From: Hippophae tibetana
Lineage: Eukaryota > Streptophyta > Magnoliopsida > Rosales > Elaeagnaceae
Direction: 5' to 3'
NCBI GenBank assembly: GCA_037013495.1
Contig: CM072803.1
Span: 57,115,627 to 57,179,626 of the forward strand
Length of the DNA stretch: 64,000 nucleotides
Positions 48,349 to 60,599 of this stretch are shown here, piece after piece. The position numbers and the translations under genes are program-made. The first letter of the stretch is position 1, and each line of letters begins with the position of its first letter. Under the pieces are notes generated by a model. The model did no database searches and was not told the origin of the DNA. It saw nothing but the letters and a program-made list of their open reading frames with translations.

Positions 48349-50060
48349 TTTGGGTGATTGTCTTCTTCTATATCACCAGGTTCCTTTGTCCTTTGCCTAT
48401 TTCGTTTTCCCCTATACAGGTAAGATGTTCCTTCTTGATAAGGAGTAATGAAATTTGTTTCATATGACCTTTTAGGGTCATAGTTTTTAGTTTAGAATCA
48501 GTTTCATTGATTACTGTCATATCATCTTGTTATTTGTTTATACAAAGTTTTTTATTATAATGTTCTTCTAATTTTTCATTAGTTAGTTTTAACAAACTAA
48601 CTAATTTTTCTATATTCCTATTTTCAAATTTCATGATTTTTTTTCTAATTCTTTTCTATATTCCATTAAATTGAAATTATATCTTTTTAATCATATTGTT
48701 CTACATTTTTCTTTTCTCATTTTTAAGAATTAGGGCATCTAATCTCCTAGATAGTTCTTCTTTTAGTCATTCTAAGGGTTCATAGTATGACCTATAATTT
48801 CATTATTTCTTTGTATGTTATATATATCTTTTCTTAATTCTGTAAATTCTATGTGTATGTTTTGTTGCAATTTATTTTAACCACATTCCTTTATTTCCTT
48901 TAATAAATCTTTTTGTGTTTTAATTATATCTTGCATATATTTTATGTTTGATTCTTGAACTAAATCTATTTTCTCTGTTAAAAGTTTTAAAGTTTCAAAT
49001 AATATTACTTAATTTTTTTCTCTAAATATTATTTTTCCCTAATATAACATCATAAACCAATGCCTTCATTATTTTGACTTTAGTCTCTAGTTTTTTAACT
49101 TCTTTTTGGTTAGAGGTTTCTCCTTCCTCTTCTATAAAAGTAAATATTGGCATATTATTGTTTTTAATAATATTACTTTTTCTTTCTATTATAAGCGGTT
49201 TTTCTTTGATATCTAATTGACATTCCTATGGTATTTCAAAATTTGTTAGTATTTTTGGTTTTATTATTTGTCTACATTCTTTAAAAGTTTTGTCTATTTC
49301 TATAAATTCATCTTTTTTCATATATTAAACTATTATGACTACTTGTTAAGGAATATGCTACTATATAATCTATTGAAAATGAATGATTTTCTTCTTTCAT
49401 TAAATCTCATCTTTAAAATTCATAAGATAGACTTAATACTTGATTTATGTTTTTATCATGGATATTAACAACAAACTTAGGGTATGTTATAAATTTTAAC
49501 TTTTGGTATCTTAAGTTACCAAGGATTAATCCTAATAAAACATCATTTTCTATTTATTATTCTGTTATCTAGTAATGCTATTTTTATTAGTATATCTATT
49601 CATTCTCTACAATGACTTTTTATTAATATTTGAATTCTTCCTAAATAAATGTATCAAATTTTTTCTTTATCTTTTTGGAGAATTTTGGATAGCTTATTTA
49701 ATATAATTTTTTCTATCAATTAATGGTATATTATATATTACTTTTGCATATATTATATTAATATTTATTTTTTTATTACTTATTTCATAATAAATTATGT
49801 TTTTTTTCTGGGGAATAATTTTCTTAGAGATGAAAATGATGGATCTTTAAATCCATCTAATTTTTTTAAGATTTGATTTAATTTTTTTAATTTCTTCAAA
49901 TTTCTTTTTACTTATTACCATTTTTGTGAAAAATATCATGAGATGTCTTATGTTTCTAATTATACTATTTCTTGGTTTTTTTATTCCATTTTATGCATAT
50001 TACTATTCACTTATGTTATGTTTGAGGGATATTGTTTAAATTTTTTAAAACCTTAGAGAT

Positions 50061-50950
50061 ATTTTTAAAGATACTTCAAAATTTAGGAACATTATTGATG
50101 AGAAATGGATTCTATTACCTTGACTTAAATGAAGCCGCTTGTTGTCCGTTGAGTTAATAAAATACCCCTATTTTCTTTACAAAAATAAAAGGAACTAAGA
50201 AAATGTTGGTTTACTATTTAGAAAGTGATCTTTACTTGAAATAGTTTTGTACATCTTTTAAATTTTCCTCTTCAATCACTTTTCCATGATCATGTGGAGA
50301 AATTTTTATAGAACAAAGGGTTTTTTATGTGAGCTCATTGTCACAACCCTAGACTTTTAACTAGCAATCGTGCGATACTTAACACGATCCATTGTATTTA
50401 ATCTAGATCTTTTAGACAAGTATCATTTCTTTAGATTTAGAGGTACAATTTGAATAGAACGTAACATCATGTTACACTATTAGGTGTTTGTAATTCTATA
50501 ATTGCTTCCAAAGGCACACATTAGGGCCCTTTTTCAATTAAATCAATGGACATTTGGAGATAAATATAACTGGGAACTAATTCAACAAAACATATAAAAG
50601 AAAACATATATAGATTATGTATACGTGCATGTAATCCAAAAACTAAAAAAAAAAAAATTAGTACAATTGACATATTGCAAGAGGTACATCTTCCTCTTAG
50701 AAATAAGAAAGGAGGTGACTTAGCCTTAGTCTTAAATTACAAATACAGCATGGTGATGAAACTTTTGATGTTGAATAGAGAGAGCAAACCAACTACAAGT
50801 CTACAAGTACAATTAACTCTTAAACAAGATAGACGATCATATATTTCTGGTCATCCAGCTTGAATGCAATCTACATAATTCCCAAATGTAATGACAGGTT
50901 CTCCAAAGTGAGAAGAAACAATGACAGAGCACTATATTAGAATCTAAAAC
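50061..50950. other. Intergenic region
   Basis: No gene was recognised. An ORF of 62 codons at 50675-50863 has no recognisable feature. The right part is the former 3' UTR of the SNF12 pseudogene. Confidence 0.5.
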
Positions 50951-53281
50951 CTAATGTGTGCTTCCAGGTGCATCACTTCCAGCAATTGGCTTGCGGTTCA
51001 TGTATTGAATAACTGCTTCTTCAACCCTGGCAGGGAAAAAAATTATGAAGTTACAAACGTAGGCAGCTATACATTATAATATTAAATGCATTCGTAAAAA
51101 ATGATTTACAAGTACAGTCTGATTTTGGATTCAAAATATTTGAAAGATTGATTCAAGTCCATTTTGATGGTAACTAAAAATGGAAAAAGCACATGGATGT
51201 GACAACTCAGGGGTGCAACAATAGTCTAGAAAGTGACAACCAAATGGTATGGCCTCAAAGAATGACTAAGATTATAGCTGCATCGAGAGAAAATCAAATT
51301 GATTTGGCCATCCAATGTATCCAGCAAGCGTATATACTACAGTACTAGACTAAGACCAAAAAGCTCAAGGTACCAAAAGAGCGATTAAAATACTCTGTTC
51401 CCAATTGGGATTAAGAAAGTTTGTTTGTGTAAATGGACATGTGTGCCTAATAGGGCAAAAGGAGAACCAAAAAAAACACCAAAATTGATGAGAAATTGAG
51501 TGCAAATGAACATGGGTACCAAATAGAGTAAGGGGAGAACAACAAAACATCAACATTTATGAGAAATGGAGTGTGAATGGACGTGTGTGCCTAATAGGGT
51601 AAAGGGAGAACAAGAAAACATCAATATTGGTAAGAAATGGAGTGCAAATGGATGCGTGTGCCTAACAGGGTAAGGGGATAACAACAAAACATCAACATTG
51701 ATGGGAAATGGAGTGAGATTTCCGAACAGGATAAAGGAAGAACAACAAAACATCGACAATGATGAGAAATGGATGAGATTATCATGGTTAATGGAAGAAA
51801 TCTAAACGAAGCTCTTTTTCAGAACTGCAATTTGCCTCTCCAGATGCAATCTTCAGATCCTTGCTCTAAGATTCAACCAACGCACTGATAAATTCTACTG
51901 GTGATTGACTGGAACCAAGGAAAAAAGCTTGCCTCAACCAGTGCTTGTGGATCTTTCTTATTGTTGCACATATTGCTTCATCACAAGCATCAATCTCTTT
52001 GTTCTTCTCTGAATTAGACAAATAGAGTAGACAATTCCCTCTGAATTGGAAAAGGCACATCAACCACCACATCATAACATGCAGTTCCAACTGGATTATT
52101 TCCAGAAAGCTTAATCTTATGCTCCAAATGGATAAGTTATGAAGGGAATAATTGTTGAGAAATCTCCTGTGGCACCATGGTGAATTTCATCCTTTCTTCC
52201 CCAAAAACTTTTGAAGGGGTGGATCACAACTGAAGAATGAAGGGTCATTGCTGTTCTGCAATTTTCTAGCCTTTACATACTTCCACATGGTAGCTATTAT
52301 CCTCGGCTAGGTGTCAACTTTAATTTCAAGAACCTCCACTAAAGGTTGTGAAAATTTAAACTTCTCAGGAACATAATTCATTTTCAAACACACAGTAGAT
52401 TCTTTCTCGCTTTTTCTCCTCACCTCAAAGCCCTCATGAGATGCAGGGGAACACGCAATTTCCTATATTATAAGGTGATTATCAGGATATAGTCTCTGAT
52501 CCAGAAAACTTGTTACTCACTTGAAGAAAGATGAAAACTTTGTGTATAAGGGGTTTGATTTTTGAACGACTCCAGGCTGATCAGGATCTATCCCATTTTC
52601 CAAGATCCTCCCAAATATCTTAAGAGTCCAAGTAGGGACTCAGCATTTGGCTACTTTGGTATGGTGCGAATCTGATTCTTAAAAGAGTAATATAAATAAA
52701 TGCACAAGGTTTTTTCAAATGCAAGGTGGAAATTTAAGAGCCTCCTGGATATCAACTTTATTTCTTGTAAGAGCAGTATCAACGGAAGATTCAAACTCTA
52801 GAAATGAGTGTATAGCTCAGATTCAGGCAAAATAAGTAACTTTCTCTTGTAGCTGCTTCTCAGGAAGCTTCTGTTTCTTTTTATGTGCAGTCGGTGTTAG
52901 CTCTATATGCCGCAAAGGTGATACGATGTTTGTGGGAGAAAAACCAGAAGGGTGTATTGGAGATTTCTGAGGAATTCACTTCATACTTGCATTACCTTGG
53001 GGCGTCGAAAAAGAGGGAGAAAATTTATTCATGCTTCCAACCCCTTGTTCTGATCAAGGGATAGTCCCTGAGCTCGTAATTGAGTTTGAAGTTGAGCGTA
53101 TGCTGCTTGAACTTGAACTTGGACATGTGCTTGAGAAAGCTGATACTGACATTGAAACCCAACTATCATTTGTGCTTGAGCTTGGGATTGTGCTCATTTG
53201 TGGAAGCAACAACCCAACATTGCCAAACGGCGATGAAGAGCCCCCAAGTTACTTGGGAGGATTATTATTATTAGCAGACAT
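50951..53281 (-). pseudogene. SNF12: SNF12/SWP73 (BAF60-type) SWI/SNF subunit, pseudogene with intron
   Basis: The intact protein is a SWIB-domain subunit of plant SWI/SNF chromatin remodelling complexes. The minus strand from ATG at 53281 reads MSANNNNPPK and then a stop. The glutamine-rich part (VQVQVQAAYAQLQTQ) is in another frame. KKKQKLPEKQLQEKV and VDIQEALKFPPCI follow, then [38 protein letters not shown] (the SWIB start) and [20 protein letters not shown]. The last exon (50951-51026, VEEAVIQYMNRKPIAGS) lies beyond an intron at 51027-51782 whose donor reads AT instead of GT. At least eight stops or frameshifts make it dead. The retained intron argues for DNA-level duplication, not retroposition. 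Confidence 0.88.
51420..51780 (-). repeat. Minisatellite in the SNF12 pseudogene intron
   Basis: About five diverged copies, spaced 60-72 bp, contain AATGGACGTGTGTGCCTAAT, then GGGTAAGGGGAGAAC, then AACATCAACATTGATGAGAAATG. The GGGGAGAAC-like word is at about 51469, 51533, 51603, 51675 and 51734. The array runs up to the former splice donor. Confidence 0.85.
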
Positions 53282-55088
53282 AGCTAACTCAAACTAGATA
53301 TAACATAAAATAAAGAAGTTCAACATTCTACCATAATTGACTAAAGTTCTTGATAAATACCCCAAATTCACAAATAAGGCAACATGGTTGTTTGCAGTTT
53401 CAGCTAAAAATAGGAATATCCTGGCCATGGACTAATAATCGTGATCCCTAAATATTTTATCACTTAAAAAAAATAAGTACTTATAGATAAAATACATAGA
53501 TTCTCGAATAGCACAAGTTCTCTTGGAGACCCAGTTAGGTATCAAAAGAACTCTAGTTGAGAAAACGAGTATGAAACCCTATATGCCAAGACTTGGAGCT
53601 AGAGGTGAGAGGGACTAGCAGGGTCTGGCTATTGCTCTTGATCTTTTACATTGTTTCAAACTCTTCTAGATCTCTTGGGAGAGATTTAGAAGTTAGGCCA
53701 GTAGAAAAGGGTAAGTAAGTGATTAAAAGGTAGAACGGTTTAAGAAATTCTATGGTTTGAAGAAAAAGGGAAAAGGGGTTTAAATCAGAAAAATAACACA
53801 TTTGCAGACCCTACTGCCACCTAGTTGCTTGGTGAGTGTGTAAAACCTCACACTCAACGAGCACTATAGCGAGGGGGTGGTAAGGTTCAATGAGCCACAG
53901 CGAACAACACGAGAAGGGAGAGATTTGTTTTGCAAAATAAAATAACTTAAAATAAAATCTTTTTGTATTTTTCAAATCAAAACAAAATTTTAAACCCAAA
54001 GAAATACAAAGAGAAAAGGACGCTCAACAAAAAAGGATTACAAGAAATAGTGATCATTCTGCGTCCTTTAGTTTAAAAAGTGACAAATTAACATACAAAT
54101 ATATTTAATCGCGTACAAGTAATAAATAATTTTAAATTGTAGAATTATTAAATCTTACTTGTGACTCTATTACTTTAAATAAGAATATTAACGATTATGT
54201 ACTAATATTTTAAAATATATATAAACATATTCATGCAACAAACTAGTTAATTACTTTGATTTATACATATACAGTTTTGACATTTAAACATAGAATTAAA
54301 CACTTCAAAAATTAAGAATTAAAACTAAAATTATAATGACATTAAATTAATTAAATCATAATTTAGGACTTAAAATTGCCCACAATCATATTGAATATTT
54401 AGCTAGACATAGAATTTATAAAATCAATAATAATAACTAAATATTTCATAATAAAAAAGAGAAAGATCATAGAAAAAAATCTGAATTGAATGAATTATTG
54501 GAGCTAAATGGACCAAAAATATCAATCTTCACTTGTTATTGAATCTCTCTTAAAATATTTTGTAATATTGTTTTGAATATATATATTTGTTTTTTTTATT
54601 AATTTTAGTGTTATTCTAATACTAATTATATTTTATGGGGTGTCCTTTGGTATCTATAAGAGAGAAAAATTGAATTAACATGTAAATAGGATATTGGTAT
54701 TCTCGTAAAGATAGAACTAGTACACATCACGTGTCAAAAAGATATGATAAGTTGCAATGGTTAAAAGGAGGTATAAGTTGCGATGGTTTGCTAAATACAT
54801 CAACTTTTTTTTTCAATATATATATAAATGTAAATGAATTGATATATAAAAATATGTACAAAATAGAATTTATTAGAAAGTATTTGTGAGGCGAAATAGA
54901 CTCGAACTACAATCTCAGGTTACTTAAGCATATGGTGTATACACACGGCTTAAGTAGACTCTTAGAAGTTTTAGTCCTTTCGCATTTTGCCTTAGGTGCA
55001 CTATGCACATTGCTTGAACATACTTTGATGAACCAAAGTAGCTACAACCAAAGAAGATAAAAAGAAGTGAGTGAGGAAGGTGAAGTGT
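53282..55088. other. Intergenic AT-rich DNA
   Basis: No gene was recognised. A GC-richer island at 53800-53930 (CACTCAACGAGCACTATAGCG) resembles segments near 59080-59180 and 61550-61680 in general character and may be the edge of an LTR of the same family. Very AT-rich sequence follows to 54880. Confidence 0.45.
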
Positions 55089-57990
55089 TCACCTTGTTGG
55101 ATGAAGGAGGTTGAGACATAATAACCAACTTACCATTGGAAAGGCAATGACGAAATTCAACTTAGGATTAGTGATAACTAGCTTGATAAACTTAGGAATG
55201 GCCCCAGCAAAAGTAGACAACCCTTCATCATACTCGAGACCTTGCTTGTCTCCTATAGCTTTAGTACTACCGAGAATCTCATCAAGCCTTTGTGTTCCTA
55301 ACATCAGCGTATAAACTGTACTAAAAAAGTGAGCCAATTCCTCTTGGCACTTCATGAGCTTTTCCCCTAGAGTTGGGATATAGACTTCTTTCTCTTATAT
55401 AGAAGACACCAAAAAAACAATAAAACTTCTAAGATTCTTGACCTTTTCATAGACCTGCTCAAGCTTTACATCTTTTTCAAAAAGAGTACGTGCCAAATAC
55501 TCTGTCACTTTTGAGCACAATTACCCTCTTTCCTAGATGGGTAATTTGGTAAATTTGATCATTAAAAGGAGCTCGTCCTAGTCATATTCATCTTCATCTT
55601 CTTCAAAACCTTAGTGACCTTATGGGGTTGTAGTAGGAGGATATTCCATAGACTTAGAAGCTATAAAGGCTATAAAGTTACATTCATCCTCATCAGCACT
55701 ATAACTATTGTCTGAAATAGTAATCTCGGCTTTCATTGCCTTTTTCTCAGAGCAATTTTGTTTTGAAGGATAGTTGACAGCAATGTATTCTAACTTTTCT
55801 CACTCAAGACACTTTATCTAGTTAACATAGTTTCAACTAAGCTGTTAGTTGATGAGAAAACTCGGCATCGCCGATCCTGCCAATACTTTGGTTTTATATT
55901 TATAAAACTCTCGTAAGTGCACGAATCATTTCGTAGAAAATGATAAGTATACTCCCATGGGTGATCTAAGGAAGAAATATATGTGGTTTTTAATTTATTA
56001 TCCAAACTTTTAAAAACGAAATTAAATATTAAACATCCTATCACGATATTTAGGGTTTTGTGTTTTTCACCTAATAATATAAAAATAAACATAGATACAA
56101 ATTCAATAAACATTTATGCAAATTTTATTTTTATAATAGTGGAGTATTTATGGATATATTTTTTAATTTTTTTTATTTCTTATGAAATTTGAATTTTGTT
56201 TTGTTTTTTTAACTAAAAAAAATCGCAATTATTTACAACACAAAAAGTTTTTAAATTTTTGATAAATAATTTAAAAACACTATTCTTCATCGGAAATGGC
56301 GCCAAAAACTAGATGAGTAAAACCAACATCGTTGATCTTGCCAATACTTTGGTTTTATATTTATAAAACTCTCGCAAGTGCACGAATCATTTCGTAGAAA
56401 ATGATAAGTATACTCCCAATATCGATCTAATGAAGGAATATATGTGGTTTTAATTTATTATTCAAACTTTTATAAACGAAATTAAATCCTAAACATCCTG
56501 TCACGATATTTGAGGTTTTGTATTTTTAACCTAATAACATAAAAATAAACATTTATGCAAAATTTATCTTTTATAATAGTGGAGTATTTATGGATATAAT
56601 AACTAAGTTAATTAAGATTGCTCATATTATTTAGGTTATTAAAGATATAAATTGATATTTATTGATTCTCTTTTTTTATATGAATACCACTTTTGGTAGG
56701 GTTAGATATTCTTTGTTAACTAAACAAATCAATTAATACCTATGGGTGAGGTTGATAACTAATTTGGTTAATTAAATTAGTTTCTTTTTTTAAGAGATTG
56801 AAAATGAACCATTTAAATGTCATCTTTGGTGGGCGTAGTGGCGCACGCAGACTGGGTGCAAATAGGTTCGGGCGTCTAAGGACTGGGGTAGATTGGCACG
56901 CGGATTCGGTGTTGTGGTGCATGCTGCTGGGCGACTGCATGCACGATTTCACTCTTTTTGACCTTTTTGATCCAATGTTTCCATATTTTTTGACTTTTCC
57001 TCATTTATTTTATGAATATATTTGTGATGTATTGTCTCTAGTATTTTTCTTTGAGTCTTTAATTTTCTTTTTTAAGCGAAAATACCTAAAAAATAATAAA
57101 AATAGCCGTAATTTCGAAAAGATAGATTTATATAAATATATATATATTTAATCAATTAACGTGCATAAAATCATGGTAATTTTAGTACTTTTTGAGCACT
57201 CATCATTAGTCAGATGCATCTTTAGAGCCTTCTTTCTTTCCATATTTCGACTCTTTCCTACTCGAGATGTCTTTTATGAATCCACTAGATAGATTCTTTT
57301 TGTTCCTAAAAAACCTAGTAAAAACCTGAATAAGAAAAGTCATTTCCTCTTCATCTAGGCTAGAATTCTCATCGCTAGCCACCACTTTTATCACATTTAT
57401 GAGGTTACCACTTCTATTAGTGGACTTAAGAGAAATGCTCTTTCCTATCTCAATAACAAGTTTGCATTTTCTTGGTAGAAAATGGTGCATCTCATAGGCT
57501 TGGAGCCAACCATATCATTAACACTTAGCTTGCCGGTTTAAAGTAAGTCTCCAACTATATAGTCTTGGCATGAAACAAAAATAGAGCCTATAAAGAATCT
57601 TCTTAACTTGTTTTTCTTCATCAATTGGCCTTCCAAGATTGTGAGAAGAGTTGACAATGTCTAAAAACCACGCATAAAACATGTCAAAAAATTTATCCTT
57701 CTCTATCTAACTCAAATCTTTATTAAGTATGATAATTTTTGATCTCTTAATAGCAGGCACCTTTATGCATATTTTTCAAAATATGATAAGCTTCCTTAGG
57801 GGCATATAATCTATAAATTCTTCGATACTTATCATGAATAACAACTCTAATGATAGCATAAATCCCTTGCTATTCTATTCAGACTCCTTGCTTTCTTCTT
57901 TGGTATATTCAATCATGAGCTTGGGGATGATTGAGTTGTTGGCAAGGGTTTTGATTGGAAATGTACAACCATATTCATTAATGACTAGAC
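55089..57990 (-). mobile_element. Ty1/copia gag remnant, split by an LTR element
   Basis: The minus strand carries a UBN2-like copia gag: FDMFYAWFLDIVNSSHNLG near 57690-57630, then VKKILYRLYFCFMPRL, then the ORF 57490-57206 (VVASDENSSLDEEEMTFLI). The frame is interrupted by the insertion at 55850-57205 and resumes at 55849 with ITISDNSYSADEDECNFIAF near 55720. The end near 55355-55089 has GTQRLDEILGSTKAIGDKQG, a typical block between gag and protease of this type. There are several stops. The 5' LTR may be the repeat at 58300-59200. Confidence 0.78.
55850..57205 (-). mobile_element. Minimal LTR-PBS-LTR element of the Athila-like family, duplication TTAGT
   Basis: It is bounded by TGATGAG on the left and CACTCATCA on the right, and flanked by perfect TTAGT copies (55845-55849 and 57206-57210). 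In minus orientation it holds a 5' LTR (57205-56311), a primer-binding site with TGGCGCCATTTCCG at 56291-56304, about 130 bp of internal AT-rich sequence, and a 3' LTR piece (about 56163-55850). The LTR matches 40618-42423 but lacks its middle; the join is at a CACCAAAG-like word that also occurs near 41884. It has no coding capacity. Confidence 0.88.
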
Positions 57991-58299
57991 TCAATATTTG
58001 AGTACTCACAAGAAAAGCAACATTTATGACTTACAATAGGCATAGTTATGTTTATTAAAAAGAAGAGGTCTGCCTATATTAGCGAGTTGAATGAGTCAAC
58101 ATTAGAGTGATCAAGCCCAAAGAAGGTGTATCATTTTGTACCAATTAAGAAAGTCCACTACCCAATAAACGACTAGTGTAAGAAGTTAATAACTCTTAGA
58201 AACCTATCTCTAACTCACAAGCAATTGAAGAAAGAAAACATAGGTAAATAGAATTAAAATAACATGACAGAAAGCAAAAGAAATAAATTAAACAGATAA

Positions 58300-59200
58300 G
58301 AAAACAATTTAATTTATACTAAAATAGATAACAACCTACGTAGAGAAAGTATTAAGCATGGTAGAATAGAAAAATCAAACAACATGCAATAGATAGAAAG
58401 AAGTGTTTTCCAATTATAATAAGATCCTCGTATGTATGCACATACTTGCTAGAATTGCACTTAAACTAACTAAACAATAGAGCATGTAAACAAGGCAAAA
58501 TAATGAGATAAATCCACATAGACCCTTACCTATATGGTAAAATCCTACAATTATTTGTGACAATCACTTGATGACAAACAATTCACTAAATGAATAAAAG
58601 TAACTTACAACTTAATAGAACTATAAACGTAAATACCTCTACCAATCAAGACACTTGCCCTGACTACTCCTAAGTTGCCCTCGCTAGTTACCTTTGCAGC
58701 TACTATTATCTAATGAAGAATCCGGATGTCCTCTAGAGCCCTACTACCACCTGGTGGTACGACCAATTACCAACAGTATGTATAAGTGAAAACCTAAAGG
58801 TATGACTTATCTAAAGAACATGGACCCAACTAAGCAATCTAACTTTTGGGTGTTAATTTACTTTTAATTAACCCAAACTCAATAAAATGTTTTTTGCTCA
58901 AAACACTCATGAATCACTAATACCAAAAACACACTTAAAGTATTAGCAGCACAGAATCAAAAAATAGTTTATACTTTTGAAAACAAAGTGTTTCAGAATT
59001 GATAGAATATCTCCACATTTTTCTTAAAATTAAACAATTTAGAAGATGAGATATTTATAAAAAAATCCACTAGTCCGGGTGCATAATCAACCACTCGTCG
59101 CCCAACTTAGTGAAGGTAATAGCCATTACCTTACGAGGGTAGTAATCGTTACCCACATGCCGACCAAGGATGGTGAAATAGTGATGAGAACCTGATGAGC
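58300..59200 (-). repeat. LTR-like repeat, copy 1
   Basis: It shares with 60600-61000 the ordered words CACATAGAC, GTGACAATCACTT (versus ATGACAACCACTT), ATGAATAAAA, TTACAACT(T/C)AATAGAA, ATAAACGT(A)AATACCT, and on the minus strand GTAATT followed by GGTGRT and GGACA. It lies immediately upstream of the copia gag in minus orientation, so it may be that element's 5' LTR. Its ends were not found. Confidence 0.4.
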
Positions 59201-59596
59201 ACACAAGCAATTTGTTTTCTATCTCTAAAAATTGTCAAGTAATTTTTGAACAAATACTAGCAAACCAACACAAATGAAATATGAAACTTAATGTAACATG
59301 CATACTAATAGAACCAACTCCTATGGTTTGTGTAAAATATGTAAACATACAAAGTATTCATAACTATGCGAGTATGTGTAGTACTGCTCATCAGTAATTG
59401 ACCTTACATAGGGGAATATAAAACATTAAGTAAAATAAATAGATTCCATGTTTTGTACATGGGTATGCTAACAAATACATAAAGGACTTACATGACTTAC
59501 ACTTTTTTATGCTACTTTTTTTTATTGAAAATAAATTTATTGCTTGATTAAAAAAATTATTGCTATGCTTTTTAGCTTTTTATAAGGGGAAGAAAG
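59201..59596. other. AT-rich sequence, nothing recognised
   Basis: No ORF, repeat or RNA gene was seen between the LTR-like repeat and the fold-back element. Confidence 0.45.
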
Positions 59597-59906
59597 CACT
59601 TGAAATCACTTTACTTTCTTAAATTTGAAACATTGGTCATTTTACTTTTAACTATAGCTAGTGTATTTTAATCACTTTATTTTTAAACTTTTTGAGACGT
59701 TTTATACTTCAAGCATTTATCAACCTCCTATTAGTAAAATTCAATTTGATTCAACCTAAGTTTTTCCCCAAAGCAATGATTCTAAAAACTAAAATTGACA
59801 AAAAATGACTAAAGTGTCCAAAATGCAACAACAAAGTGACTAAATGCAATAATTTTAAGGAAAGTGACTAATGTGTCTAATTTGTGAAAGTAAAGTGATC
59901 AAAGTG
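59597..59906. mobile_element. MITE-like fold-back element, about 310 bp
   Basis: The terminal inverted repeats are about 40 bp: the left end CACTTGAAATCACTTTACTTTC mostly pairs with the right end, whose reverse complement reads CACTTTGATCACTTTACTTTC. The pairing continues through AAATT..GA.ACATT.GTCA. The centre is AT-rich and non-coding. No target duplication is clear, and a (TA)n run follows at 59927-59951. The superfamily is not assigned. Confidence 0.75.
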
Positions 59907-59918
59907 ACATAATACCAT

Positions 59919-59955
<37 letters not shown>

Positions 59956-60296
59956 GATACTGCTTTTTTTTTAATACAAGTTGTAGGTTATAGGCATTAG
60001 TAGATGCATTGAAACATTTCAACTAGGTTGGAACTTTCTTAGCACCCTTATCATTTAGTCACTCAACTATTAGTATTATTAAAGAGAGAAAAAACCAATA
60101 AAGTGAACCCATACAAAGAAACCTCAACATAACCTATAAGTAGGCATGTTGTTAGCATCGGAAAAAAACAATAGTATTAGCAAATGATGATGCATCTCAC
60201 TACTATGTCACAGTACAAATATGAGAGTTACATATGTCAAAAATATTGCACCTATTTGAACTGAACTTTTGACCCGTATAGGCATCTGAAACTTAC

Positions 60297-60362
60297 AAAG
60301 GATGGATACGCCAACCCATGGAATTTTTTCACAAGCTTTATTCCATCTCGACCAAGTATGCC
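60297..60362 (-). other. Orphan exon-like segment, 66 bp
   Basis: On the minus strand, CATATTGCAG precedes a 66 bp open segment encoding GILGRDGIKLVKKFHGLAYP and two more residues, and GTAAGTTTC follows. Both splice borders fit consensus, and the composition is unlike the AT-rich surroundings. I found no neighbouring exon that continues it and do not recognise the protein. It may be a captured or leftover gene fragment. Confidence 0.3.
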
Positions 60363-60599
60363 CTGCAATATGAATTAAGTAGATGACATAGTGGAAATAA
60401 AAATAACATGCTTAATTCAACACACTACAAAATAACCAACAAATAAGAAAGACTATCTGTGGTAAACACACTAGTGACAGTGTGTCTCTCAGTCTCTTGT
60501 CTATGCTAATAACATGCATTAATATGAAAAATAACCCATACAATGTAAATTAGGTAAACATACTGAAAAAGCTATGAAGAATTTTCAATCAATTTGAAG

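Larger units (their letters stand above)
43300..50060 (-). mobile_element. Endogenous pararetrovirus remnant (Caulimoviridae-like)
   Basis: The minus strand carries, in order, remnants of a movement-protein-like region (about 49950-49250), a coiled-coil and coat-protein region (about 48900-47450) with a zinc-knuckle-like end, RT and RNase H (about 46650-45800), and a further unassigned ORF (44776-44513). There are no LTRs and no integrase, as expected of plant pararetroviruses. Stops and frameshifts are dense in every part, so it cannot be expressed as a virus. The ends are approximate, and the extra downstream ORF makes the genus uncertain. Confidence 0.8.

Noticed and set aside
50951..53281. 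SNF12 copy as a processed retrocopy
   Set aside because: An intron with a good acceptor separates the last exon, so it was not copied from spliced mRNA.
53031..53297. An 88-codon plus-strand ORF with acidic composition
   Set aside because: It is the complement of the glutamine-rich start of the SNF12 pseudogene.
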